A stretch of 64,000 nt of DNA from Brevipalpus yothersi (GCA_003956705.1 QZCP01000667.1:335349-399348); one strand, 5' to 3'. Counted from the first letter of the stretch, positions 1 to 12,895 are shown. The notes: generated by a model not told the origin, from the letters alone. Program-made: numbers and translations.

Positions 1-264
1 CAATTCAGGCGATTGATTCAAATGGTTGATGAAAGATGTATGATCTTATTGAGAATTGAAGTAGATAAACGGAGCTATATATATGCAAATAAAGATGATT
101 ATTGATTGGATAATTCTGACAGGTGCATTATTTTGATGAGATTTTTTGCCAACATTTTTACTGATATTGCATGTACATGAAAATGGAATGTTTGTTCAAT
201 TGAACCTGTATGAGATCGAATTCTGCAAGATATAAGGGGGATGTCTGGCTGAACAGGCCAATGG

Positions 265-630
265 TTACGAATGATGTGATTCATTCTCATTTACTGTTGA
301 TCGAAAGTGATAATGTGATTCATTCTCACTTGATGATCGAGGATGATAATGTGATTCATTCTCATTCGTTGTTCCTGTGTGATGATGTGATTCATTCTCC
401 ATTGTTGATCGAAAATGATGATTTTGATTAGTTCTAAACAATCTCTGTTCATTTTTGAGGTGAAAAATTTTCCTCATAACGTTATTCTGTTTCTTCATTG
501 AAAGTCTAGAGAGCACTTTCGGTAGAGATAGATTACCTTTGGACTCATCCTCTTTACCCCAAATCTCGGAAGTTCTCATCGATAAATCTGGTAGATTAAA
601 AGTTCTAAATGAGAATTCATCATTTTTCAA
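265..630 (-). CDS. possible exon with His/Glu/Asn-rich tandem repeats
   Basis: This open frame of about 120 codons ends in four copies of a 12-13 residue unit with core ENESHYH or ENESHHH. The repeat spacing (39, 36, 36 nt) is always a multiple of three, which suggests selection on the frame. There is no ATG at the left edge of the frame: it begins next to an in-frame TGA with TTG as the first start-like codon, so if coding it must be a downstream exon or have another start. A separate minus-strand frame just upstream (620-808) ends in a hydrophobic run like a signal segment (SYLGLLFVSTVLISSNILG), but I found no clear splice that joins them. The plus strand is also open across the repeats (210-431). 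The product is not recognised, and a non-coding minisatellite remains possible. Confidence 0.25.
   Translation of the reverse strand: MKNDEFSFRTFNLPDLSMRTSEIWGKEDESKGNLSLPKVLSRLSMKKQNNVMRKIFHLKNEQRLFRTNQNHHFRSTMENESHHHTGTTNENESHYHPRSSSENESHYHFRSTVNENESHHS
276..400. repeat. degenerate 36-39 bp tandem repeat, four units
   Basis: The core GTGATTCATTCTC occurs at 276, 315, 351 and 387. The bases between the cores are diverged but related (variants of TTGTTGATCGAAAATGATGA). The period of 39, 36 and 36 nt preserves reading frame on both strands. Confidence 0.8.
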
Positions 631-911
631 ACAAACTTCCCAAGATATTCGATGAAATCAAGACAGTTGAGACAAAAAGTAGCCCTAGATAACTGTTCGG
701 CTTAGAATGATCAGAATTTCTATTTCTATTTCCTTCACACTCAGAGTATCCTGGATTCTGTTCCAGTATATCTTGATTCATATGTGGAATCATTTTTTGA
801 TTCCTCATGATCCCAAAATTCTAATTAGCGATTTAAGATCGAGAAGAAATGCGGGGCATAGATTATCTCAGCTGTCGTCTTATCGGTTTATACTGGGTTA
901 GCGCAATTTTC

Positions 912-1257
912 CTAGGAAAAATGTACTTCGGATTTAAATGCAACGGAATACTTGCCATCAATGCTGATGCACGTTTCAACGCATTTTTTAATCAGATCGA
1001 GAATTTGGCCAGCATCTTCCTTGACTTCCTTGGAAATTTCTTGCGCTAATTCAAGCGCGGCATTGATGATATCTTTTGGCATCGAAGAACTGAAAGAAGG
1101 GGTCAGTATCTTCACTGTGATGAGCTGATTCACTTTCATGTACAGTTTCAATATAATGTTCACTATTATCGATATTCACCTACCCGCCGCCCATCATATC
1201 CATTTCTAACGGAGAGGCCATTAACAGGAGCACAATTATGTGTGTAAAAGAAATCAT
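912..1257 (-). CDS. small putative secreted protein, two exons
   Basis: Exon 1 runs 1257-1184, a 94-nt GT-AG intron spans 1183-1090 (donor GTAGGT, acceptor TTCTTTCAG), and exon 2 runs 1089-912. Joining them gives a frame of about 82 residues. It opens with a hydrophobic signal-like stretch (MISFTHIIVLLLMASPLEM). It continues into a charged helical region (KDIINAALELAQEISKEVKE) and a short C-terminal part with two cysteines (KKCVETC). It could be a secreted peptide or a short structural protein; no family is recognised. The second exon is open for some codons upstream of its acceptor, so the first-exon start is inferred from the signal-like sequence and the good splice sites rather than forced by the frame. 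Confidence 0.55.
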
Positions 1258-2317
1258 TTTATCACTACATATCATCAAAATACATGTTTTGTGGAAACAA
1301 ATTCATTTGAATAGAGTCGAATCTTTCTCATTTTTCTGCCAATGTGTTCAAATTCTAGTTAAAGGTAAGCAAAGTTACTATGATGAGAGGAATCATCAAT
1401 TTTGGTTGAATATAGAAGAATAAATATTTTTATATTCTAATTTATCGAAAGCTTTAAGGTCAGAAATGATCTCATGTAACTGAGAGAATAAGATAAACTC
1501 GGATAGCTAAACCATAGCACAAGCTATACCCTTTCTCTATTCAGTATATCTTATTTAATCTATCTATTGATTCTGGTAAGGGAGTGAAAATATCACATTT
1601 CACGAGCCAATTTTGGTATAAAAAATTAGATGTGAGTATTGCGTGAGTCACTTTCAACTGATAAATTTTGAAATTAATAACTCCTGGGAATTAGTATCTC
1701 TCCATTTTGATCTGGGTTTTTGATTCTGAGTTTGACTGGTCAGACAGTTTGTCAAACTTTCATCATTAGGTATGTTATTCTGAGAATCTTGAAATTTCCA
1801 ATGTGTTCTGAATGAAATCGAAAATATTTGTTGAGTATTTCTCATCGTCGGGTGAAGTGTACACTAAGGTATTCAATGATTAGTGTCTTCCGAATTTCAA
1901 ACCATCCAACACTGATACTGATGATGAAATATTTATTCATTCTTCTAGTAAACAAGTGGTGACTTTTTTGGAAGGGATGGAATTTTTGGCCAGAATAATT
2001 TATGATTAGATGTAGCTAATTGTGAGAAACGAGTAACAATGCATACCAATAGAGTGCTGAGTTTTTTTGATTGATCAAAATTTTCTGAATTTGATTCAAA
2101 ATGTGCCGATCACGGGGTAAATTAGTTGGAATTTGAGCTAATCATAGAATTATAAAGAAAAATGAATGATTGCTTAAAAATCTCACAAAGTGAGCGAATC
2201 TCTATGGAAGGTTCTGATAATCGCTAATTGAACTTAAAAATATGTAAATTCATATCCAAAAAAGATGATATAATAATTTAGCATAATTGATGTTTCCTCT
2301 GTATTGTCTTGTAATAT
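1258..2317. other. intergenic, no gene seen
   Basis: This is AT-rich sequence between the small secreted gene and the ankyrin gene. Open frames at 1238-1423 (+) and 1654-1845 (-) are short, lack flanking splice signals and resemble no known protein. It should contain the 3' untranslated region of the ankyrin gene, but I see no AATAAA close to its stop. Confidence 0.6.
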
Positions 2318-5088
2318 TCAATGGTTTCTTTTTTCTTTGATTTTGTTTCCCAATTCACACCATGTCTTGTAATCGACTAGCTTTCGGTGGCCAATCGGAG
2401 GCAATTTAACTGACTCAGCTGACTTATTAGATTTTTTTTCCACCATATTGTTATTCATTCGATCTGAAAACTGTTTTGGACCGCTTTTTGAGGAATCTTT
2501 ATCTCCATTAAACCAAGACACTGTTTCTTGTTGCCAAATTTCCTCATAAAAATCGGATGGATCTTCTGTAAATCTTCGACTGTTTGTTTGTTGTAGATGC
2601 TCAATTCGATTACGGAGAGCACTCTCGAAGCCATCTGATCGAGTGTCTCGATGATAATCACAATCACTGTCTTCCCGAGAATAGCCATTCATAATAGAAT
2701 GGAAGACCAATGCATCTTTGTCCATGTGGATGGAATCCAATGATTTCACTTTGGGTATTAAAGTGTTTTGCATGTGTATACGTTTCATGGAATCTTCGTT
2801 GAGCGTTTCGTTGAATTGTGTGAGGAAGTTTGTCATTAGACGAGCACATTCAGTTTTGCCCTCTTCTTTGGCCAATTCTAGAGCATTTTTGCCTTGATTA
2901 TTTCTTTGTCTCAGTAGGCTTGCATCCAATTCACGTCTCAAAAAATTTGCAATAAATGCTTGGACTACTGGAATATAGCCCAGTCGAGCAGCATGCATAA
3001 GAGCTGTATTACCTTCTCTATCTTGAATTGTTATATCGGTATTATTCTGTCAGGAGAAAAGAAAGAAAAAAAGCAAATGAATATGGATCGTTTTCAATCA
3101 TTCAGAATTTGAAAAGAACTCGATAAAATATCTTGATAATAGTGGAAAGTTTGGTAAAGATATTAAGAGAATAGAGACTTCCAAGAATCGAGAGTTTAAA
3201 TTCCGAAGCTCCACAAGAGACAGCTGTCTTGATTGATCGAAGAATCGATATTCGTATTCGCAAAAAATAGAACTTTATCATTCAAATATTCTCATGAAGT
3301 GAAGGGCAAATATTGGATCAAGGTAAGAGAAAGGTGCACTTGAAGCAAACATAGGGAATGTTGATCGATTCTCTTTTTACTTCTCTCTCATTTAACCTTG
3401 AAATCATCGTTTTTCGATAAAAAGGTAGTCTTTTGCCCATTCAATCAACCAATCAATAAATTATTCATTCAAAATCAGAAGAACAGATTGTATAAAAGCA
3501 TCAAACCTGACCAGGAGCAATTTTTTTTCTCGGAAATATGAGTCTATAAATTAGTAAAGGTCATAAATTCACTGTATTCTAAGATTTTCCTGACTGATTG
3601 ATTTTTCTGAGACCAATTGTTCAAGATATTAATAACATTGAAAATCTATTAAATCTATGAGAAAATAAGGCCAAAAAATTTCTTCTATCGACTTACATCA
3701 GCTAAAAATGTTTGAACCAAATCTTCTTGCCCTTTGATTGATGCCATCATCAGTGGCGTGATTCCTCGAAAATCTTGAATATTTGGATTAGCTCCCATGT
3801 CCAACAGCATTTTGGCAAATTTCTGTCTCATTTTTTTATTTTCACGACGATTAAGAGCCTTTGACAAATAGATGAGAGGAGTTTCACCAGTTTCATTTCG
3901 ACCATTAACATCGATTCCACCTTGAAGAAGTAGAAGAGCTTGCCTAAAAACGATTAAAGAAAAGATGGACATTCAGACATTGATATCCATATTTCATGGG
4001 AGAGTCGAAAGAATCGGTCAAGCAGACAGCTCAATTGAAGGCAAAGCTCATAACTAATGAATTAGAGTTCATTATACATATTGTATGAACATGGCCACAT
4101 TCTCCAGCATCTGTGTGCACACGATTGCCCTAAAAAGAATCATTAGTCTAGTGAAGATCAATTTAAAGGAAAATAGGACTATTTATCGCTTTTAATAGCC
4201 TCGATTCTATCAACGAACAGCATTACTAGGCTAAGAAATACGATATTATTGAAATTCATGTCTAACCTATTCTGAGAATTCTCGCCTTCGAAAGATTCTT
4301 GGAATAATAATGATCGATTGCACTTGACTGCTGATGAACTTTAGCAAAACACAATTGTGTTCTGCTTAATGAATTCGGTCAGATGCCCTATGATCCAAAC
4401 GATTATCCAGCTATCCGATTGTGATTTCACAATTTTACTTGGAAAAAATGTAAATCATTCAGATTGTTTTCATTTTAGCATTCAGCAAACGATCTATCTT
4501 CATTACTGGAGATGATCCACCTTGTTACGATGAAACTGATCAGTTTTTCGAGCTATATTAATTCAGGACAAAAAGATATTATGTTTTCATATTTTTCAGC
4601 ATTCAGTTCTACACCATCAACCAAAATATCATTTAGATATGTAAAATAAACTGATATGTTAAATCAATAAAAAAAATGTTACACAATGTCATACTACACA
4701 GTGTTTTCATAAGTTTGGAGGATGAAAAAATTCCTTCTCATTTGCATGCATAGGAAAATTATCATTGTTATATGAGTTTTTTGACCGATTTCGATTTCGA
4801 TTTCGAATGAAAAAGTTCGATCGACCTTAGAAATTGTAATCAGAATCTATGATCAAAACTTCATGCATTCAAATTTTAATCAGAATAACTCTAGAAAATC
4901 AAAAACATTGAACTTTACCTGTAACGTTGATTTTTGATCGTCTTGAACAGAGCTAAACTATCTGAATCATTAGTTTTCAAGTCAATATTGATTTTTCGAT
5001 TAGATGAACCTTTGTGCTTGAAATCACTAGAATAATAAGAAGTATTCCAAGGTCCATTGGAATTAATAGTATCAGTTATTGACACCAT
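2318..5088 (-). CDS. ankyrin-repeat protein, ANKRD34-like layout, three exons
   Basis: Exons are 5088-4919, 3943-3697 and 3046-2318, with donors GTAAAG and GTAAGT and acceptors TTTTTAG and CTGACAG. Exon lengths 170, 247 and 729 keep frame and give 381 residues. The first ~56 residues are Ser/Asn-rich. Ankyrin repeats follow at about residues 57-190, with hallmarks TGETPLIYLS, MGANPNIQDFRGITPLMMAS, ITIQDREGNTALMHAARLG and NNQGKNALELAKEEG. The first repeat has an inserted Arg/Lys-rich segment (NRRENKKMRQKFAKMLLD), as in the ANKRD34 proteins of animals. The C-terminal ~190 residues are polar and probably disordered, with no enzyme motif. The family role is protein-protein interaction. ANKRD34 orthology is an inference from the repeat layout only. 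The first two introns are long for this window (975 and 650 nt). Confidence 0.85.
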
Positions 5089-6515
5089 ATTGTCTTCACA
5101 CCAACAAACTCGTTCCGAGCTACATAAAATCCAAGAAAACTATCACATTCAATTCACATGAAAATATGTTCTCCTGAGACATCTTGAAACTCTGAGTTCT
5201 CAGTATGAAATGATGATGATGAAAATTCGAGAGTTCAGAAACGTTCTCGAAAAGAGTTGGTGCATGTCGAGTGAGCAGGCAAAAAGTTTCAAATATGAAG
5301 CTTCATATGTATATATGTTCGTATCAGCAACTTACATACAGATCAACCATTTCTATCGGTCCATGTAATGGTGAGCCTGTAATGAGAATGATCGATAACG
5401 TTCTCTCCTTTTCTCTCTCTCCATGGGAGGTGGAAGGTGAAAGTATTTCATGACATCGCTCTTTCCAGATCATCCAGTGTCATTCAGGACACTGTGCAAG
5501 TAGGCTCCTCATGAATGTGATAATCAGAGCGTTTCCACATTTCATACATTATAATTGTATAGTCGAGATATTCTTATTATGCTCATGGAGAGCAAAAGGG
5601 AAAGTGAGTGAAAATGTTTCAGGACACTCAACAATTGAAAGTCGGCCAGTCTACTGGACATTTTGTGTGAATGGCTGATGATTTGAAGCCCAGAGATAAA
5701 TGGACAATTAGAGCACTGAAATGATAAGGCATTCAGTTTGTATCGAATTGTCCAGCCGATGAAATGCTCCAGATACTCTCACATGATGGACTTTAACCCC
5801 GAGTCCTATTTTTGCCTTCTTTCGTGCAGCAAGGTGTATCTACTCTCCAATTCATTAAGGGGAGCAACTTGTTTTGTTTTGGGTAAAATAATAATCCAGA
5901 AAGGTAATTAAAAATGGCAAACACATGGCATCGTTAAACTTTCTCATTACGATTAATAGGCCAAAGATATGACGTGAAAACACAGGAGAAGAAAACAAAA
6001 AAAAACTTGATAAGTGACAGAAGTTTTGTTCGCCTTGTACAGAAAACAAACGGAAATACGCCAGTTCATTTAGTCTATTCTTTGGATTTCAATTTACAAA
6101 GAGCAAAATATTGAAAACGTCTTCTCAATAGAAAAGTTTGAAAAAAAATTCAAATCGAAAGACTTTTCCTCTGGAATCGTTTTTCTTGTAAGATTCTCAA
6201 AATTTGCTTGATTGAAAGAGATCTTGACATTTACTGGACAGAGTAATGATTTCAATAATGGAATTCTCTTAGAAAAGATCTTTGGAGAGCTGGAATAGGA
6301 TTTCATTCAAAGAATGATGGGAAAGTATAGTATTTACAGGTTTTCTGATATCTAATCAGCAGATGGGTAGACATCTTTCTCATTTTAGAAAGAAAAAACT
6401 ATTTACAAGATTAATGGCGATAAAATGTTGAAAATGAGCAATTATTTACAAAAATAAAAAGGACAAAAGAAATGAAATACAAAACTAGAATGCTCATGCT
6501 ACCGTAATAATCTCA
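5089..6515. other. intergenic; promoter side of ankyrin gene and 3' side of condensin gene
   Basis: There is no convincing coding sequence. The short frames at 5271-5453 (+), 5855-6049 (-) and 6094-6306 (-) are AT-driven. The last few hundred bases before 6516 are expected to be the 3' untranslated region of the condensin transcript. Confidence 0.6.
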
Positions 6516-9500
6516 TCAGCTTTCACCACATTCCATCTCTTCCTCATCTTGATTGGCTGCATCAGCACCAGATTCAGCTGCCTCATCAGCTTCATCGGGA
6601 TCTTTTTCTTCATTTATCTCATCTTCGACACCCTTGTTTTTGGCTTGATCCATTTTATTTTGCAGTTCATCCAATATAGCTTTCGTTTCAGTTTTTATGG
6701 AAGCAGTTTTTGAGGCAGTAGAAACAATGCTCGAGAAAAGGTCATAAACCTCTGGAACTGATAATTTATCTGCATAGAGGGGGAAGTGCTCGGAGAGTTT
6801 GGCCACTGATTTGTCACTGTATTTCAATAGGCTCAAACAGAACGCTAGATCGACCCATTGACGCTCGTTTCTGGTTGTAAAGAATGAAAAATAGTAACTT
6901 AGGTTAGTACCAATCACTAATAAAATAACAACGAATACTTACACATTCCCTTTGAATCTCTGGCACAACTTATCCACCAAAGTTTGCGTATGACGTTCTC
7001 TATCAATCAGATCAAACAAGAATCTCATGATGAATTGGAAATCTTCCTTGCTGACACAATCTTCCTCACTCGATAGTCTACTAATGATGTCAGGAAGAAC
7101 ATTATAAATGGCATTCAATTTTTTGCTCAATTGAGTGAAAAATAGTCTTGCGAAAGATGCTATTTCCTCGACCGGGTCACACATGAGTTTGGCGATTTCG
7201 CTTATGCGTTCTTGAACCTTTATCATATCACACAGAATCAATCGAGATATCACTTTCAAAGTGTTGGTTCGCACAAGAACAGAATCATCACTGAGTAGCT
7301 GATAAAGGCGAGGAGTCCAAGAGTCAAGAATTGTTGCAAATCGAACACATAAGTCTCCAATAACAATCACAGCATTGGACCTGACAAGGGGCTTAGAAGA
7401 TCTTGACATAATTGTCATCAAAACTTTTAGATTTGATTCACAAAACTTTTCACTAATTAACATCATTTTTCCAAGTGTTAAGGTGATGGCTGATTCTAAT
7501 CTCACATCTGCAAACTTTCGAGGAGTAGATACCGCAATTTCTCGAGCCAAGCGAGAAACGATGTTGGCTAGCCGATAAAGTAAATTTTCTTGATGCCCCT
7601 TCTTATTCACAATTTCCTCATTACATATATCGGCTATGAACTCGGCCTCTGCATCGTCGGCGGTGACAACTCCTGTGAGACCAAGCTCCTCTTCTTCTGG
7701 TTGAGCAGCTAATGATGCTCGCCCAGATTTTCTACGCATCGAGACACGAGGTCGAGCAATACTTTTTCTTTTTTCACTTTCCTCTTTCAAGGCATGACGA
7801 GTTTTCAATTCGGTGAAAATATTCACCTCCAGGTGAATGAGTAGGTTCAAAGCAACATTTCCCACAAAAGTGAAAAAGTTTGTGAGAACTAGAGAATTCA
7901 CTTGGAAAAATTGATTATTATTGGTATTATTCTCCTTCTCTTCACTTCCATTCTCACGATTTTGCGTGGAGGTTGGCACTTGAGAATGGAATATCTCATC
8001 AGTTCCTGATTGTGTTGGCGGTAATTCGTTCATTTGCTTTTCAAAATCTTCTGTAAGAGTTTCACTAGCTAAATCAGAACTTGATATTGGTTTATCAGTG
8101 ATGATGTGCATCATCTCGTAGAGAATCTTCTCACAAATTGCATCAGGATGTTCAGCTAGATTGAAGATGACTTTTAAAGCTTCATCTTGCAAAGGCAGCC
8201 ATCCTTCAAGATTGGGTTGACTAAAACTTTCAACTAGAATTTTGGAAATTCGGTCGAAAATTTGATGGCTCTTGAAACGATAGGGAAGTTCTGTTGTAAC
8301 TATGCGTCCTTGGTTGGTCATTGCTTTAGATAACGTTGTACAAGTATATTGGGCAAGTTTAAGGTTTTTCAAGCCTCGATCACCGAGGCCCACATTCATC
8401 AATGTTTCCAGATTTTTTCTCACTAAGTCAGGTTGGTCTGAAGCTATCATTGCGATGATTTGAATGGCGAGGCAACTTTCTTCTTCAGTAGAATCGGTGA
8501 ATTTCATAGTGTATTTGTCCCATAATAGGTTGATCACACTCTTATCGATGTCATTTGATTTCACAAGCTCTTTCATGAGCTCTTGGATTGAAATTATCTC
8601 TTCGAAGGAGGCTTTTCTTATTAAATCGAAAAGTTTTTTCAACATATCTCTAGCTCTCGCCGAATCAGTCATTGAATCTGATTGCTGGATAAGAAGACGG
8701 CGGTAAGCCTTGATCACCTCCTCTTTAGTCTTATCAGCAGTGAATATTAGAGTAATCATCTTTCTCAAACCAGCTTCCGCTTCTTCTTTGAGTCCAAACT
8801 CGTATGATGTGATGATGAAATCAATGGCCTCTTGGACATCGGTCACATTTTTTGAGTAGAGTAGGATACATGCCAGAGGAATGGAGTTCCTTAAGTGGTC
8901 AATAACACTCAAGATTCTATCTAAGTAGAGTATGACGCTCTCTTGTTTGTTAATGGATTGAGTCACAGCTTCCAGATCTTCTTCAACTCTCTCCTGGTCT
9001 ACATTTCCTCCAACAACTTTTCCGATTACTTCACGCATTGTTTCATCACTTACGCAAGATGATGAGGGAGTAGCAGTTTTCAAATAGATACTCTTACAAA
9101 AGTTGAGAACTTTCTCAAGAGGTGAAACCATTTCCTCATCTCCCTCCTCGCCGGCTTCTTCATTTTCACCGGCCTCTTCACTGTTTTCATTAGTTTGAGA
9201 TTTTTGGGAGCCATCTGATACCGTTTCATCACTACCTAATGCTTTAAGTAGCTTATAAATGGGAATGATTTCGTTGAATTTCTTATCATCTAGATTATAA
9301 ACAAGCTTCATTTTCAAATCATCCTCTGTACACGAGCCATTCATGGACTGATCTTCATCTTCAGGTTCGAATTCTTCGATATTTTCTCTAAGATATCCGA
9401 TGAAATCTGGCTCAACAATTTTCCATAGTTTGTTAGGGTCGAAGGCTTCCAACTGTTCTCCCTTCTCCTCAAGGCTTTTTCTCGTATTTTCAAGCTCATC

Positions 9501-11070
9501 GAGCTTTTCCTTAGCTTTTTCTCGGACACTGATGACAGCTTGTCGATTCAATTCAACACCAAAAATGTTGGCTTTAAGAAAAGTTGCAAGAAAATGAACC
9601 GCTGATTTCCGCACATAAGTTGTTTTATCGTTCAATCGTCCAACAATAGCTTCCATCAAAGTTTCGAAGCGACTGATTGGTATTTTTCTTTCTTCACAGA
9701 GTTTTGACCATGATTGGATAGCTCGGCCACGAGTGAAAGAACCAATATCATGAACATGAGCCTCAAGTTTGTCGAGGAGTTTATCACGAGTTTGTTTTTC
9801 GAGAGGAGTCATCTTGTCATCACTGAGACACTCAGAGACGACCGTTCCTATTATGCTTAAGGTAGCGCTCCTCATGAGATAAGAATCTTGCTCCAGGAAA
9901 GGCAATAAATTGGCAATCGAGTTGAGCATTTCACGTGGACATTTCTCTGCAACTTCACAGAGGAATAGAGAGATTGCTCTGGGACCACTTGAGTCTCTTG
10001 ATAATTCTTTGATATCTATTCGCTCGATTTCACGAATAATTTCACTAATAAGAAGACTTTGATTGTGTTGCTTCACAATGAACGATACCATTTGAGCTAA
10101 AATTGAAACTAAAGACTCCTTAAGCTGTAAAAGCTGGATTATCTTTAAGCAAAAACCTAATCGGTCAATGAAAGAGAAAATTTTTAGATCGAGACGTGCG
10201 ATGAAGACAGACTTATCTTACCTAAGCTTCCTGAGTATTTTTCTATTGAATAACCGATAATATGAAAGATGTCTTCGACGAGAGGTTTGTTTCGATGAAG
10301 TGATTGATTCTCGATTAATTTCCAGCAGCACTTAATGACACAATTGATCAGACTTTCTTCAACAACTGGAGGACTAAAAACTAGTTGAATAGGAAGAACG
10401 AGAAGTTTGAATAGTAGAGAAACTGCTTTTTCACGTTCCCGTTCATAATTGTCAACCCCAATACCAGAAGTGGTCTTCTTTTTGGCCGATTTTCGACCAT
10501 CGGGTTTTGGTTCTTCTAGCCACTTTTTACTCAGAGCTGTCTCGCAAAGTTCAACCAGATTACAGATAGAGAATACCAACATTTTGAGAACGTTTGCTCT
10601 GTTAAGTTTTTCCTCAGGATCGGACAGTATGTTGGATCGCACTTTCTGAGCCTCGGATGAAAATTCCGCCTCGAATAGAGTCAAAGCTCGGATTAAAGTT
10701 TTCCACAATAAATTCTGATGCTGAGATGTTAAATTTTTGAAATTCCTGAAGATAAAATGACAAAGAAAATTTCACTTTTATATTCCCTCTATTTTTTAAG
10801 TTACCAACACTTACTTTAATCCACTGTAAAACATATCATAATCTTCTCGAATAAAATCGTATCCATACTCCTGAAACTTTCGTGATGCTCCTACATCACC
10901 AATCAAAAACAATTAGTAAACACATCAACATTAAATACGAACTGCTTACCATCAAGATAGTCGGCAACTTCTCGGACAGAATATTCTTCACTAACAGTGT
11001 AACGATTTTCATCAGTTACCACTCGTAATTCATCAAAATTTGATGGCACAGTAAACTTTTTACCACTCAT
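6516..11070 (-). CDS. NCAPD2: condensin complex subunit 1 (CAP-D2 / Cnd1), five exons
   Basis: Exons are 11070-10950, 10890-10815, 10745-10222, 10108-6943 and 6870-6516. They sum to 4242 nt and 1413 residues, close to the ~1400 usual for animal CAP-D2. All introns are GT-AG and short (60-113 nt). CAP-D2 is the HEAT-repeat subunit of condensin I, which compacts mitotic chromosomes together with SMC2/SMC4, CAP-G and the kleisin CAP-H. The N-terminal region (residues ~1-240) matches the Cnd1 N-terminal layout. The C-terminal Cnd1 HEAT domain lies at about residues 1100-1260, with strong segments such as SSKPLVRSNAVIVIGDLCVR, DDSVLVRTNTLKVISRLIL and LMCDPVEEIASFARLFF. A basic, Ser-rich stretch (RPRVSMRRKSGRASLAAQ) near residue 1035 may be a phosphorylated nuclear signal. 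There are acidic linkers near residue ~570 and a long acidic tail (EEKDPDEADEAAE). The start is the first ATG (MSGKKFTVPSNFDEL) in the first exon. Confidence 0.95.
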
Positions 11071-12881
11071 TTTCACCCTAATACACCACTACCATACACC
11101 ATTGATCGAAAAATATCACATAATTTAATCAAAATCAACAAAATGACACAATAAACGGATCAACAACAAACTGAAAATGAAAGCGGGAAACATTTTGAAC
11201 AGCTGGCCTAACAGCCAATCAGAATACCGGAAATTGATTGAGCGCCAATTTTGAATGATACCGGGTTGCGAAAAAAAATCTCTTCCATTGAAAGCTGGAA
11301 CAAGTTTTTTTTTCTCTTCTCTATTGAATGAAGAAAAATGAGAACATCTTACACACACACACACACACACATTCTCAGTTCTCTCTCTCTCTTTCTTTCT
11401 CTTTCTACATATATTTTTTCTCATGAATTCATGAATTCATGAGTTCAGATTCTGAATATAATGAGAGAGCATATATTAAGCTTGAGATCAGGGTAATGCA
11501 AGATTGTTTTCACCTTCTTCTTATTCACCTATAATCCCAGATGTGTAAGAAGTGTGTGTTTAAATGTATGTGTGGTAAATTGATGGCCTCAATCTTGCGA
11601 TAATCAAATAGGTGAAATACTAATATGTGAGTATTTTATCATTATTTTTCTTTTTTATTCTTATGGTTTTGGTAGGGGAAAAATATTTTTCTCACATACA
11701 TGTACTCTTTTTCGCCAATTGTTCTAACAATCATGTAAACTCATATCTCGATGAGGTGTCTTTCTGTTTCACAAAAATTTTTGAGAGCTTCTGTTGTCTC
11801 TCTCTCTCTCCTCTCTTTCTTCTCAGATCATTTATCCAGTTGAATGAATCGCTATTTTTCAACTGCTATGATTTTTTTTCTTCTCTTCTCTTTTCTTAAC
11901 CTTTGAGAGATGATGTTAATGTTTGCTTTGTTTAATCCTTACCTCACCATTTAACCATCGTTTTCTCTCTCTCATTCTCTTCTCACCCTCTCACTCAATC
12001 TTTCTCTTTTTCTCATCATCATCACCATCATCATCATGGATTTGTGAAATCATCTTCTTTCTTTTTGCCAAAAAACATAAGAACAAGGAGAGTTGTGTTC
12101 AGTTTACCGACAAGTGAAGAGAGAGAAGTCAATCTGACAGATTTTGGGAGGTTTTCTGAAAGAGAGACCAAAAGTTAACTCACTTGAATCACATCCACAC
12201 ATCCACACATCATACATACACATACATCTCTCAGGTAAACCAGGAAGTCTGTTTTTCTTGGATACATCTTCAACTACCTTCTTCTTCATCTCCTTCTATC
12301 GCCACAATACAAGACGCGATCCATTCCGACCACCACTCTCATCCGTTCCATCGTGTTCATCCCATTCTTTGATCGCCTGCATCTGGGACATCTACTCTCT
12401 TCATTCATCCCGTTTTTCTTCTTCTTCTCAACTGACCTCTCTCTTTCTCTTTCTTTTCCTACATCTTCTCTATAGTTCATGCAATAATTCTTTTCAAGCC
12501 ACATTTTTCTTATTGGTTTCTACTCAATTCATCATCAAATTCAAGCTTCATTCAAAATTCATCAGTTAAGCTCGATCATCATTCCGCTTAGTCCTGTGCA
12601 ATGGTTACAATTTTTTTCTTTAGTTTATTCTGTTGATTGTTCGTCAAATAGCAAATAGTGATTTTCGTGTGATCTCATTTTGAATCCATCTTCTTTGGCC
12701 ATCTTTTCATCTCTAAAAATTTTTCTCTCCACTTTATTTCACATCTTATTTGATCCGGCTCAATGGATGTGAAGAATCTGGCTCCTCTTCTGTCCCTTTG
12801 CATCTCTCATTGAGAGTTTTGATCTCATGTTTGAAACTAGTAGATTCGACAGTAATCACACTTCTTCCAATCATTCTAAAG
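11071..12881. promoter_or_regulatory. head-to-head promoter region between condensin and GalNAc-transferase genes
   Basis: This 1.8-kb stretch separates two divergently transcribed genes, so both promoters should lie here. It holds an (AC)n run at about 11351-11371, imperfect CT runs (11795-11820, 11960-12010) and two poly-pyrimidine stretches typical of 5' leaders in this genome. A CAG|GTAAAC site at 12229-12236 could be the donor of a non-coding leader exon. A 141-codon plus frame at 12144-12569 is Ser/His/Phe-rich and looks like translated CT-rich leader rather than protein. No TATA box or initiator can be assigned with confidence. Confidence 0.45.
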
Positions 12882-12893
12882 ATGTTTAAATAG
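12882..12893 (+). other. minimal upstream ORF (MFK-stop)
   Basis: ATG TTT AAA TAG ends two bases before the ATG of the GalNAc-transferase and is in another frame. If it lies in the mRNA leader, it would make ribosomes initiate, stop and have to reinitiate almost immediately, which normally lowers main-frame translation. The transcript start is not known. Confidence 0.4.
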
Positions 12894-12895
12894 TG

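Noticed and set aside
4082..4132. Possible extra exon (AIVCTQMLENVAMFIQY) in the first ankyrin intron
   Set aside because: Its phase does not fit either neighbouring exon, while the direct join 4919 to 3943 keeps the frame exactly.
9341..9597. Frames in both directions inside the condensin gene
   Set aside because: Shadows of the 3166-nt coding exon.
12144..12569. 141-codon plus-strand frame before the GalNAc-transferase
   Set aside because: Ser/His/Phe-rich composition reflects CT-rich leader DNA; no domain, and it lies between two divergent promoters.
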